Notes: generated by a model not told the origin, from the sequence alone. Counted from the stretch's first letter, positions 1 through 6,279 are shown. The stretch is 6,475 bases of DNA from an uncultured Granulicatella sp. (GCA_947254045.1 CAMYBO010000075.1:1-6475); one strand, 5' to 3'. Numbers and translations are program-made.

Positions 1-7
1 TGTTAGG

Positions 8-40
8 TCGTCGGCAGCGTCAGATGTGTATAAGAGACAG
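8..40 (+). other. Illumina Nextera read-1 adapter with Tn5 mosaic end (artefact)
   Basis: These 33 bases match the Nextera transposase read-1 adapter exactly. The 14-base priming part is at 8-21 and the 19-base Tn5 mosaic end AGATGTGTATAAGAGACAG is at 22-40. This is library-construction sequence left at the end of the contig and not part of the organism. Bases 1-7 would then be adapter-side sequence too, perhaps the end of an i5 index, which is inference. Nothing in 1-40 should be read as biology. Confidence 0.97.
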
Positions 41-109
41 CACTACGTTATCTCTTATATATAATCCACACCCCCGAAAAGACTTGCCATAGTTGAATTA
101 ATGAGACAG
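41..109. other. probable degenerate adapter-derived sequence
   Basis: A second, inverted and imperfect mosaic-end copy appears to follow the clean adapter. TCTCTTATA at 51-59 is the reverse complement of 29-37, and pairing extends to 25/63 if G-T pairs are allowed. The bases after it, to about 83, loosely follow the read-2 adapter (C-rich run, then ending GAC). A third mosaic-end-like stretch at 91-109 ends in GAGACAG and matches 13 of 19 positions. The simplest reading is low-quality adapter read-through, but the matches are imperfect and part could be genomic. Bases 110-166, before the first stop codon, hold no gene or convincing terminator. Confidence 0.45.
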
Positions 110-166
110 TTTTTGCTGGCTGCTGCCGTCCTTTACTACAACTACTAAAGTCTTATTCAAAACTAA

Positions 167-718
167 TTACATCTTATCCAGATTTTCCTGAATCTCTTCA
201 TTTGCTAGATGCCCTGGGTGTACTTGTACTAGTTCTCCATTTGCATTAATGAAAACAGATGTCGGATATCCAACGACTCCCACTTGTTTAAAGAAATCTG
301 AATTTTCTACCATTAATACTGGTAAATTTTTATACTCTAATCCTGAAAACCATTCTTTAAAATCTTCAGCTTTTTTCTCATGATTCACTCCAGGAGCTAC
401 TACACTTAAAATGACTGTATCATCTGAATGATTCGCTGCTAAAGAATCCAATTCTGGCAATCCTGCTAAACAATTTGGACACCAAGATGCCCAAACTTTA
501 ATGTACACTTTTTTCCCTTTATAATCTGATAAATTGACCGTTTTTCCATCAAAAGTTTTAAACGAAGCTTCCACTACTTTTTTAGAACCACTATTTTCTT
601 TTTTATCTTTTGAAGCTACTTCAGTAGAAGGTTTCGTTGCATTTGTTTGTTGATTTCCCATTGGCTGACAAGCTCCTAATAATAAACTAGCTCCAATACA
701 TACATATTTCCATTTCAT
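167..718 (-). CDS. TlpA/ResA-like thiol-disulfide oxidoreductase lipoprotein
   Basis: This is a 183-residue extracytoplasmic thioredoxin-fold protein. Residues 1-17 form a lipoprotein signal peptide with lipobox L-G-A-C (Cys17), so the mature protein should be lipid-anchored on the outer face of the membrane. A Lys/Ser-rich linker runs to about residue 48. The thioredoxin domain follows, with active site W-C-P-N-C (Cys80, Cys83) and the cis-proline loop G-Y-P-T-S (Pro152). The family reduces or oxidises disulfides in exported proteins. The start has an AGGAG ribosome site at 727-731, 8 bases upstream. It lies 17 bases downstream of ccdA and is surely co-transcribed with it. By analogy with the pneumococcal Etrx/CcdA pairs it would take electrons from CcdA and reduce a client such as methionine sulfoxide reductase, but no client gene is visible before the contig ends. 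The reading frame is intact and the length is typical. Confidence 0.9.
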   Translation of the reverse strand: MKWKYVCIGASLLLGACQPMGNQQTNATKPSTEVASKDKKENSGSKKVVEASFKTFDGKTVNLSDYKGKKVYIKVWASWCPNCLAGLPELDSLAANHSDDTVILSVVAPGVNHEKKAEDFKEWFSGLEYKNLPVLMVENSDFFKQVGVVGYPTSVFINANGELVQVHPGHLANEEIQENLDKM

Positions 719-735
719 GTTTCATTCTCCTATCC

Positions 736-1428
736 TTATAAAAATAATACTTGTAATTGTTGGGTAATAATCCAAACACCCATTGCAATAATAATAGCTC
801 CTCCAATTTTCTTTAGTAAGAATAATTGTTTCTTTGCTAGATTGAAGGCTTTCATTGCAACACTTGAAGCAATCGATAATGCTAAAAATGGAATCGATAA
901 TCCTAAAATATACATTCCTAATAAAAACATCCCGTAAAAAACACTCGCTTGCTGGGTTGCAACAATTGTTAACACTGAACTTAATACAGGTCCTACACAT
1001 GGTGTCCATCCAAAGCTGAAGCTCAAGCCTAATAAATAACTACTCCACAATGAATGTTCTTTTTTTGTTTCAAATTGCACTGTTTTTTGTTTTTGTAAAG
1101 TCGTTAATTGAAATACTTCCATTTGATGTAAGCCAAGTAAAACAATAATAGTACCTAATACTAAATGGAAATACGGATTATACAATAATTGACCTAATAA
1201 ACTGGCAGCAAATCCTAATGCAAAGAAAATAGTAGAGATTCCTGCTACAAATAAAAATGTTCTAACAACAGGTAATATCGCTATTTCAAACTTTCCAATT
1301 TTGATACTGCGATTTCCTCTTTCACTCATTAATACTCCAAAATAAACTGGAAACAGCGGGAGCACACATGGCGAGAAAAAAGACAATAATCCCGCAGCAA
1401 AAATGCTTCCCCATAATAAAATATCCAT
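736..1428 (-). CDS. ccdA: CcdA-type thiol electron transporter, integral membrane
   Basis: This 230-residue protein is strongly hydrophobic, with about six membrane segments, and matches the CcdA/DsbD-beta family in length and layout. Its two hallmark cysteines are present: Cys21 in F-S-P-C-V-L-P near the N terminus and Cys144 in W-T-P-C-V-G-P near the start of the second half. A charged loop at about residues 110-127 separates the two three-helix halves. The family moves reducing equivalents from cytoplasmic thioredoxin to thiol proteins outside the membrane. Here the obvious acceptor is the TlpA-like lipoprotein encoded 17 bases downstream. The ATG start has a ribosome site, AGAGG(TG), at 1436-1440, 7 bases away. 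The gene is intact and is the first of the two-gene operon. An alternative role in cytochrome c maturation is less likely, because nothing for haem or cytochrome is visible. Confidence 0.92.
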   Translation of the reverse strand: MDILLWGSIFAAGLLSFFSPCVLPLFPVYFGVLMSERGNRSIKIGKFEIAILPVVRTFLFVAGISTIFFALGFAASLLGQLLYNPYFHLVLGTIIVLLGLHQMEVFQLTTLQKQKTVQFETKKEHSLWSSYLLGLSFSFGWTPCVGPVLSSVLTIVATQQASVFYGMFLLGMYILGLSIPFLALSIASSVAMKAFNLAKKQLFLLKKIGGAIIIAMGVWIITQQLQVLFL

Positions 1429-1459
1429 CTATACACCTCTTCTTGTAATGTTTGAATTC

Positions 1460-1488
1460 ATTATAATCATTTGTGTTCAAAGAAAACA
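1460..1488 (-). promoter_or_regulatory. possible ccdA operon promoter (good -10 only)
   Basis: On the minus strand a perfect -10 hexamer TATAAT sits at 1460-1465, about 30 bases before the ccdA start codon. Seventeen bases upstream, the -35 position (1483-1488) reads TGTTTT, which matches the consensus poorly, and there is no TGn extension. The position is right for a short leader, but the call rests mostly on the -10 in an AT-rich background. Confidence 0.4.
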
Positions 1489-1531
1489 TAGAATCCCCTA
1501 CACAAATACATGAATTTAATATGATACTAAT

Positions 1532-1559
1532 AAAAAATGAAGTAGAATCTCTACTTCAT
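1532..1559 (-). terminator. intrinsic terminator, minus strand
   Basis: A perfect 10-bp inverted repeat (arms 1550-1559 and 1537-1546, 3-base loop) is followed on the minus strand by five more T residues at 1536-1532. On the plus strand the stem is followed by CTTTCC, so it is directional. It lies 33 bases after the small 1592-1666 reading frame and about 70 bases before the ccdA -10. It separates ccdA from whatever is transcribed upstream and may act as a second terminator for the C69 gene. Confidence 0.75.
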
Positions 1560-1591
1560 CTTTCCATCTATCTTAAGCTTCAAAAACTTTT

Positions 1592-1666
1592 TCACCCGTT
1601 AACGCAAGTTACTACGACCAAAATAGATAAAATTAAAGATACTAATTTTTTTATGAAAAAACTCAT
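1592..1666 (-). CDS. possible 24-residue hydrophobic, signal-like peptide
   Basis: This short reading frame begins ATG-AGT and ends in TGA. The product starts M-S-F-F-I-K-K, continues with about 12 hydrophobic residues (L-V-S-L-I-L-S-I-L-V-V-V) and ends T-C-V-N-G. It looks like a bare lipoprotein signal peptide stopped just past its cysteine. The residue before the Cys is Thr, which is not a standard lipobox. The frame lies between two minus-strand terminators (1737-1774 and 1532-1559), as a separate small transcript would. Against it, only a weak purine run (AAGAGAGAA) abuts the ATG, I see no convincing promoter, and short hydrophobic frames are common in AT-rich DNA. It could be a signalling or pheromone precursor, a membrane-active peptide, a lipoprotein gene remnant or chance. 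Confidence 0.25.
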   Translation of the reverse strand: MSFFIKKLVSLILSILVVVTCVNG

Positions 1667-1736
1667 TTCTCTCTTGTTAGTTTACAATAAGTTAATAGTC
1701 ATAAAATATCGCTTTCACGAACTAGTACGTTCTGAC

Positions 1737-1774
1737 AAAAAAAGAAATTGAACGAATAAACGCCCAATTTCTTT
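1737..1774 (-). terminator. intrinsic terminator of the C69 peptidase gene
   Basis: A perfect 10-bp inverted repeat (arms 1765-1774 and 1741-1750) begins 26 bases after the C69 stop codon. In the minus-strand RNA the 14-base interior closes further, as GGCG against CGUU, giving a 14-bp stem with a 6-base loop. Two of those added pairs are G-U and would be A-C mismatches on the plus strand, so the structure favours minus-strand use. A run of seven T residues, three of them in the stem, follows. Confidence 0.85.
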
Positions 1775-1800
1775 CCATTCAAAATCTTACTTAAATACGA

Positions 1801-3900
1801 TTATACCCATTCTCCATTAGCATTTACTTTATAACCATCTGGAGTTGTAGTATTTACTAACAATTCTCCTGAATCGTTAACATAATACCATTTGCCATCA
1901 ACTTCAAACCATTGTGAAGCTTTCATAGCGCCTGAAGATTCTAAATAGTACCATTTATCATGATTTAGCAACCATCCAGTTTCCATAGCTCCTGAACCAT
2001 TTAAAAAGTACCATTTATCATGATCTAGCAACCATCCAGTTTCCATAGCTCCTGAACCATTTAAAAAGTACCATTTATCATGATCTAGCAACCATCCAGT
2101 TTCCATAGCTCCTGAACCATTTAAGAAGTACCATTTACCTTTATCTTTAATCCACCATTTTTGCATATAGCCATTTTGGTCTAAGTAATACCAAGTTCCA
2201 TCTTGATTGAACCATCCAGTTACTTTTTCGCCTCCTCTATACATAACCCATTGGTTGTTTTCTTGGACCCAACCACTCACTGTAAGTCTTGTATCAGCTG
2301 TTACTTCTTTTAAGCTAGAAATATCAACAAAGTTTCCAGTTAATGGAGTTTTATTTTCAATCGCTTTTTCCATTTTTGCTTCAGTAGCCTTCATAATCTT
2401 AAAGACTGTTTCAGCTACTTTCATTGATTTTGCAGTATAACTATCCGCTGTTGCTCGAACATAATCATTTGACTGATTACGATATTGGTTGATTAGTTTT
2501 GTTTGATAATTGAATAAAACTTCTTCTAATTCTTCCCAATTTGATTTAATCGTTTTTCCAAATAAATCTTTATGTTCTGTTACCATCTTATCAATATGGT
2601 CTGCAACCCAATACCATGAATCTGGATTGTAATCTCCACCTCTTACTTGATAAGATTTAAACGTATCTTTAATATGTCCAAAGTATGGTACATATGGAGT
2701 ATTACGTGAACGGCTTAACCCTAACCACATAGTACCCCCTAGTTCACTTGGTAAATCATTTTGAATTTGATAAATATGTGGATCTACTACATTTTCATTC
2801 CCTGGTGCATATTTATATTTTGCACGTTCCGCTTCTGGTAATGCCTTCACATTATCTTTTGGAGTATAGTCATTATAAAAATCATATCCTGGTACTTCAT
2901 CATCTGGAATAAATCCTTCAGATAATGTTTCAAAACGATTTCTTTGAATTTTAACGGCATCTGCTACCGTATAATCTCTACGTGGAGTGTCTTGTAAAAA
3001 TTCATAATATTCATCTTGATAAGTTACTGATGATTGAGGATTTAATAATTTAATGCCGGCATATTGTCTTGAACGATTACGTTCATCTAATTTAGGCGCA
3101 TAACTTGCTGCTAAATGGAATTTTCCATTCACTTCTTTATAAGAGCCAGCTTTTTTAGCTGTTTCAATAATTCCTTTAGAAGCAATGACATTCTTTGTAT
3201 CTGTCAAATCCACTGTGCCAAGGAAATAAGTATTTGGCATAATCGAGAATTTATCATCTGGATATTTATACGCTACATATTGATGACCAGAATAAATTTC
3301 GATATACCATAATTCATCTTTATCCGCAATCATGATATTATTTCCTTCGGCAGATCCCTTTTCATCAATGACTTTTGCTAAAAGTTCTATCCCTTCACGA
3401 GCTGTTTTTACACGAGGTAAAATTAATGTTGTCATTCCTGCTTCTGCAAGTCCATTTTCGACAAGTGGATCTACTGCAAGGACATCTTTTCTAGGTGTAG
3501 CTGATATTGTTGCTGTTAAAGACACACCATATTCATTAAAGCCATGTTCATCAAAGATACCTTCATCTGTATCTCTTGAATCATCTGATACAGATGTATA
3601 TTTGAATTCATGACGTAAATGAGGATATGTAAATCCAGTTGATATATCTTCAAACATAGCTCCTTCTTCATAATCTTTTGCAGGATTTACAATGAAGTTT
3701 TTGTTATGTGTATGTTGTTTAGCAACTTTTCCGTTTCCATGTTTATATGGATAATCTTCCGTACGTCCATATAAAGTAGAACCATCTTTTGTTAAACCTT
3801 TCCCGATAATAAATCCTGAACATGCCTCTACAGATTGTAATGATAATACTGTACCAATAATGACGCTTGACAATAATAGTTTTGTAATTCTTTTATCCAT
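1801..3900 (-). CDS. secreted C69-family dipeptidase with choline-binding repeats
   Basis: This is an intact 699-residue two-part protein. Residues 1-26 are a Sec signal peptide ending S-V-E-A, and the next residue, Cys27 (C-S-G-F-I-I-G), is the expected N-terminal nucleophile of C69 (Ntn-hydrolase) peptidases. Family-like signatures follow: G-S-T-L-Y-G-R-T-E-D (40-49), A-D-K-D-E-L-W-Y-I-E (192-201) and M-W-L-G-L-S-R (391-397). From about residue 543 to 699 there are about seven or eight W/Y-rich repeats of the G-W-(x)n-W-Y-Y/F-L-(x)n-G-x-M type (PF01473-like), which bind choline on teichoic acids. The expected role is a cell-surface dipeptidase acting on peptides or wall peptides; the substrate is inferred. 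The ribosome site AAGGAG at 3909-3914 lies 8 bases before the ATG. The gene has its own promoter and terminator. The nearest alternative label is a generic choline-binding protein, but the catalytic domain is clear. Confidence 0.9.
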   Translation of the reverse strand: MDKRITKLLLSSVIIGTVLSLQSVEACSGFIIGKGLTKDGSTLYGRTEDYPYKHGNGKVAKQHTHNKNFIVNPAKDYEEGAMFEDISTGFTYPHLRHEFKYTSVSDDSRDTDEGIFDEHGFNEYGVSLTATISATPRKDVLAVDPLVENGLAEAGMTTLILPRVKTAREGIELLAKVIDEKGSAEGNNIMIADKDELWYIEIYSGHQYVAYKYPDDKFSIMPNTYFLGTVDLTDTKNVIASKGIIETAKKAGSYKEVNGKFHLAASYAPKLDERNRSRQYAGIKLLNPQSSVTYQDEYYEFLQDTPRRDYTVADAVKIQRNRFETLSEGFIPDDEVPGYDFYNDYTPKDNVKALPEAERAKYKYAPGNENVVDPHIYQIQNDLPSELGGTMWLGLSRSRNTPYVPYFGHIKDTFKSYQVRGGDYNPDSWYWVADHIDKMVTEHKDLFGKTIKSNWEELEEVLFNYQTKLINQYRNQSNDYVRATADSYTAKSMKVAETVFKIMKATEAKMEKAIENKTPLTGNFVDISSLKEVTADTRLTVSGWVQENNQWVMYRGGEKVTGWFNQDGTWYYLDQNGYMQKWWIKDKGKWYFLNGSGAMETGWLLDHDKWYFLNGSGAMETGWLLDHDKWYFLNGSGAMETGWLLNHDKWYYLESSGAMKASQWFEVDGKWYYVNDSGELLVNTTTPDGYKVNANGEWV
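1949..2138 (-). repeat. 60-bp tandem repeat in the choline-binding module
   Basis: A 60-bp unit encoding one 20-residue choline-binding repeat (ending G-W-L-L-D-H-D-K-W-Y-F-L-N-G-S-G-A-M-E-T) is repeated a little over three times. Bases 1981-2040 and 2041-2100 are identical throughout. The partial flanking copies differ at single bases, for example T against C at 1965 and G against A at 2125. The flanking repeats outside this block are much more diverged. This points to recent expansion by slippage or unequal recombination, or to active homogenisation. Short-read assembly could miscount the copies. Confidence 0.95.
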
Positions 3901-3996
3901 CCTTATCTCTCCTTTTGTAAGCCTAATTATTTTTATCTATCAAAAAACTTCACACACTCTTCTAGTCACTTCCTTCTCGTGCATTTTGTCACAACA

Positions 3997-4025
3997 ATTA
4001 TACAACTCTCTGGTTACGCTTTCAA
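3997..4025 (-). promoter_or_regulatory. sigma-A type promoter for the C69 peptidase gene
   Basis: On the minus strand, a -35 TTGAAA (4020-4025) and a perfect -10 TATAAT (3997-4002) are separated by exactly 17 bases. Transcription would start near 3990, giving a leader of about 90 bases. A short perfect dyad TTGT-G-ACAA (3986-3994) covers the likely start site and could be an operator, though it is too short to call. The promoter lies just beyond the stop codon of the broken surface-protein gene, so the peptidase gene does not depend on read-through from it. Confidence 0.8.
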
Positions 4026-4049
4026 TCATTTTCCCTAATTTCTAATGAA

Positions 4050-4091
4050 ATTAATAGTCTTATAAAGTTTGGTTGTTCGACAACTATTAAT
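4050..4091. repeat. 9-bp inverted repeat enclosing a small hairpin
   Basis: ATTAATAGT at 4050-4058 and ACTATTAAT at 4083-4091 are perfect inverted arms. A further perfect 5-bp hairpin, GTTGT-TCG-ACAAC, lies at 4072-4084 and overlaps the right arm by two bases. The element falls where the LPXTG protein should have its membrane anchor, directly after L-P-A-T-G-T-G-S-E-F-V-D-I. It may be a terminator or intergenic DNA brought in frame by a deletion, or the scar of a small insertion. There is no T-run after it. Confidence 0.5.
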
Positions 4092-4112
4092 ATCAACAAA
4101 CTCACTTCCTGT

Positions 4113-4127
4113 TCCTGTAGCTGGTAA
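4113..4127 (-). other. sortase sorting motif LPATG in the broken surface gene
   Basis: Codons TTA-CCA-GCT-ACA-GGA encode L-P-A-T-G, the sortase A recognition motif, after a Gln/Asn/Ser-rich wall-spanning region. Only 25 codons follow, reading T-G-S-E-F-V-D-I-N-S-C-R-T-T-K and onward, with no membrane segment and no closing Lys/Arg cluster. Even if the upstream lesions were repaired, this end could not hold the protein at the membrane for sorting in the usual way. Confidence 0.85.
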
Positions 4128-6279
4128 TTCTTGTCCTCTTACATTAGTTGCATCTAATGATGTAGGATTTGAACTTGAATAATTTTGAGCGTCTTGCCCA
4201 TTTTGTTCACTCTGAGCACCTTGTGCATTTTGTGCGTCTTGAGAACCTTGGTTATCTTGAGCATTTCTCGCTGGTTGAATTGCTTTAATCTTAGCAACAG
4301 CTTTCATCACAAGTTGTTTCACTTCTTCAACATCTTTTGCTTTTGCAATTTCATCTAATGCTGCTTGTTTTTCAGCTTCAACTTTAGCAAATAATTCTTC
4401 TTTTTCTGCTTCTGATAATCCTGCTTCTTCTAATTGAGCTTTCTTACCTTTTTCAGCTTCATCAAGAATATTTTGAGCTGCTTGTTTCGCATTTGCTACT
4501 GCATCAGAATTGGCTTGTGCATTTTGATTTGAAGTATTTCCAGTGTTTCCACCTGTATTACCTCCTGGTTGAGGTTGTGGTGTTGGAATTAGTTGTGGAT
4601 TTACTTGTTTAATAGCTGCTTCAACATTTTTAACAATATCTTTAACTTTATCCACAATATCTGCTTTACGAACATCTTCGATAGCTTTTGCATTTAACTC
4701 TTCAATTTTCTTAATTGCTTCTTCTTTTTGTGATGGTGTTAAATCTTTATTATTGTTAATTGCATCTGTTTGATCTTTCGTAGCTTGTTCGATTTCAGCA
4801 ATTGCTTTTACTTTTTTTCGTCAAGCTTAGAAGAATCAACTGGTTTAACACCTTCAGCAGGAGTAGCTTTTGGATCGAAATTCTTAATGTTTTCAGCAGT
4901 AACATCTCCAATTGCTTTAGCTGTTCCAGCAGATGAGGCTTCATCAATAGCTTTATTAGCATCTTCTTTTGCTTTATTCACTTCTTCATCTTGAATATCA
5001 TTTATATCATTGACTGGATAAGGTTTTTTATATGTGTAATCCCCTGTTTTACCATCTTCAGTTTTACTCTCATCTGTTTTCTCATACACTAGCGATGTAC
5101 CTGGGATTGTATCTGTTGAATTATCAAGGTATGTAATTGTTGCTGAACCGTCATTTCCAATTACTATATTATCGTTTCCTTCTTTAAGATTATCTATAAA
5201 TTTATTGTGAGTATTTCCTAGAATCGCTGAACTAGTATTACTTTCATTTTCTTTTACAAATTTAGCTTTAATATCAGCTTTTTCAGTTTCTGTTAACGCT
5301 TCTGTATTTCCTACACCTGTACGTTCTGGAACTTTTACTTCAAACAATTCACTATCTTTATATAAAACTGGAACTTCTACTGTTACAGTTTTGAAGTGAG
5401 TAACTAATGAAGCAGTATGACCTACTTTAACCCCAGTCCAAAACTCTAATGTAAGAGTGCCATTTTTCAATGTTGGGTCTACCACTTTTTAAGTTGCCTC
5501 AATAGTAGCAGTTGGGCAGCTGCTTTTTGCCAGTCAGAATACATTGACTTAATATGGTTTTTAAACGATTCATAGATTCCTTGTTCTGATTGGTCACCTT
5601 CAATTGTCTCCCCAATTCGACGCCAGAACATTGTATTTAAGTCACCACGATAAGTACGTCCTGATTCGTTAGTTGAATCATTATAACATTCCCATTTTGA
5701 TGGTTCTCCATTATTTAAAGCACTTGCATCAGTACTATTTTGATAACGTGAACCAACACTATTCGTAAATGAAACCCATGATTTTTCACCCGACCAACTT
5801 GTCATTTTTCTTCCAGAGTTACCTTTATTTTGATTATACAAAGTAATGGATGTAGGTTCTGAAGCTCCTTTCGGTATTGTAAACCAAAAGTCCGGACGTT
5901 CTCCACAATAGGTGTTTAATGCTGCAACACCATAACCACCATTATACTTATAAGTAACTGTTACATATGGATTTGTTTTAGAATACTGTGACCAATCCAC
6001 TTGAATGCCAGTTTCTTGGTCAACATTGACTTTATCGTATACACCACTTCCGCCAGCTTCTAACGGGCTGTCTCCAGTATTAGCATATAATGTTGTAATA
6101 TGACCTTCTTGTTATTCTCTCGTTTGTATTAATGCTGCATCTACTGTATTCGGCAATCCGCTTAACACAAACTGAGCTCCAATCATACATGAAGCTACAC
6201 CAAAACTTAATTTTCTAATTGAAAAACGTTGTACTTTATTCCAATTAAATGAATTTCTTTTATTTCTTGCCTTTCTCAT

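Larger units (their letters stand above)
4035..6279 (-). pseudogene. broken YSIRK/LPXTG surface protein gene with DUF1542-like repeats
   Basis: Read across its lesions, this is one gene of about 748 codons. The ATG at 6277-6279 has ribosome site GGAGG (6289-6293) 9 bases upstream. Residues 1-48 are a YSIRK-type signal (F-S-I-R-K-L-S-F-G-V-A-S at 19-30). An unrecognised Tyr/Trp/Ser-rich ectodomain runs to about 255, a V-P-E-R-T-G...I-P-G-T-S-L-V surface-protein linker repeat spans about 316-401, and two DUF1542-like helical segments (about 440-562 and 590-670) are split by a Pro/Gln/Gly/Asn linker. A Gln/Asn-rich stretch leads to L-P-A-T-G (719-723). Lesions: TAA at 6112-6114 (codon 56), one base lost at CCC 5514-5516, TAA at 5489-5491, and one base lost in the A7 run 4812-4818. 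The usual hydrophobic anchor and basic tail after LPATG are missing. It was probably a sortase-anchored adhesin and is now non-functional, unless sequence errors explain the breaks. Confidence 0.85.

Noticed and set aside
124..130. TGCCGTC as a trace of the P7 flow-cell adapter
   Set aside because: The spacing from the putative read-2 adapter part (about 40 bases rather than 16) and the following bases do not fit, so the 7-base match is likely chance.
131..150. Hairpin CTTTA...TAAAG as terminator of the redox operon
   Set aside because: The stem is only 5 bp before a mismatch and no T-run follows on the minus strand. The region is also next to doubtful adapter-like sequence.
722..1009. A 95-codon minus-strand frame inside ccdA
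   Set aside because: It lies in another frame of the well-supported ccdA gene, is rich in Cys/Ile/Asn in no family pattern, and has no start signal.
1473..1751. A 92-codon plus-strand reading frame between ccdA and the C69 gene
   Set aside because: It has no ribosome site and runs straight through two minus-strand terminators, and its composition is not protein-like overall. The signal-like M-K-K-L-I-S-L-L-L start at 1653 is probably coincidental, as it overlaps the equally tentative minus-strand peptide.
2207..3613. Three plus-strand frames (2207-2440, 3115-3312, 3332-3613) opposite the C69 gene
   Set aside because: They are antisense shadows of a clearly conserved coding region and lack ribosome sites or recognisable domains.
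4050..4091. Palindromic segment as an intact mobile element
   Set aside because: It is only 42 bases long and I see no target-site duplication or known insertion-sequence ends, so a deletion junction is as likely.
4035..6000. Three separate proteins at 4035-4655, 4808-5485 and 5479-6000
   Set aside because: Each starts at an unlikely internal codon without a ribosome site. All join into one YSIRK-to-LPXTG product when two single-base losses and the nonsense codons are allowed for.
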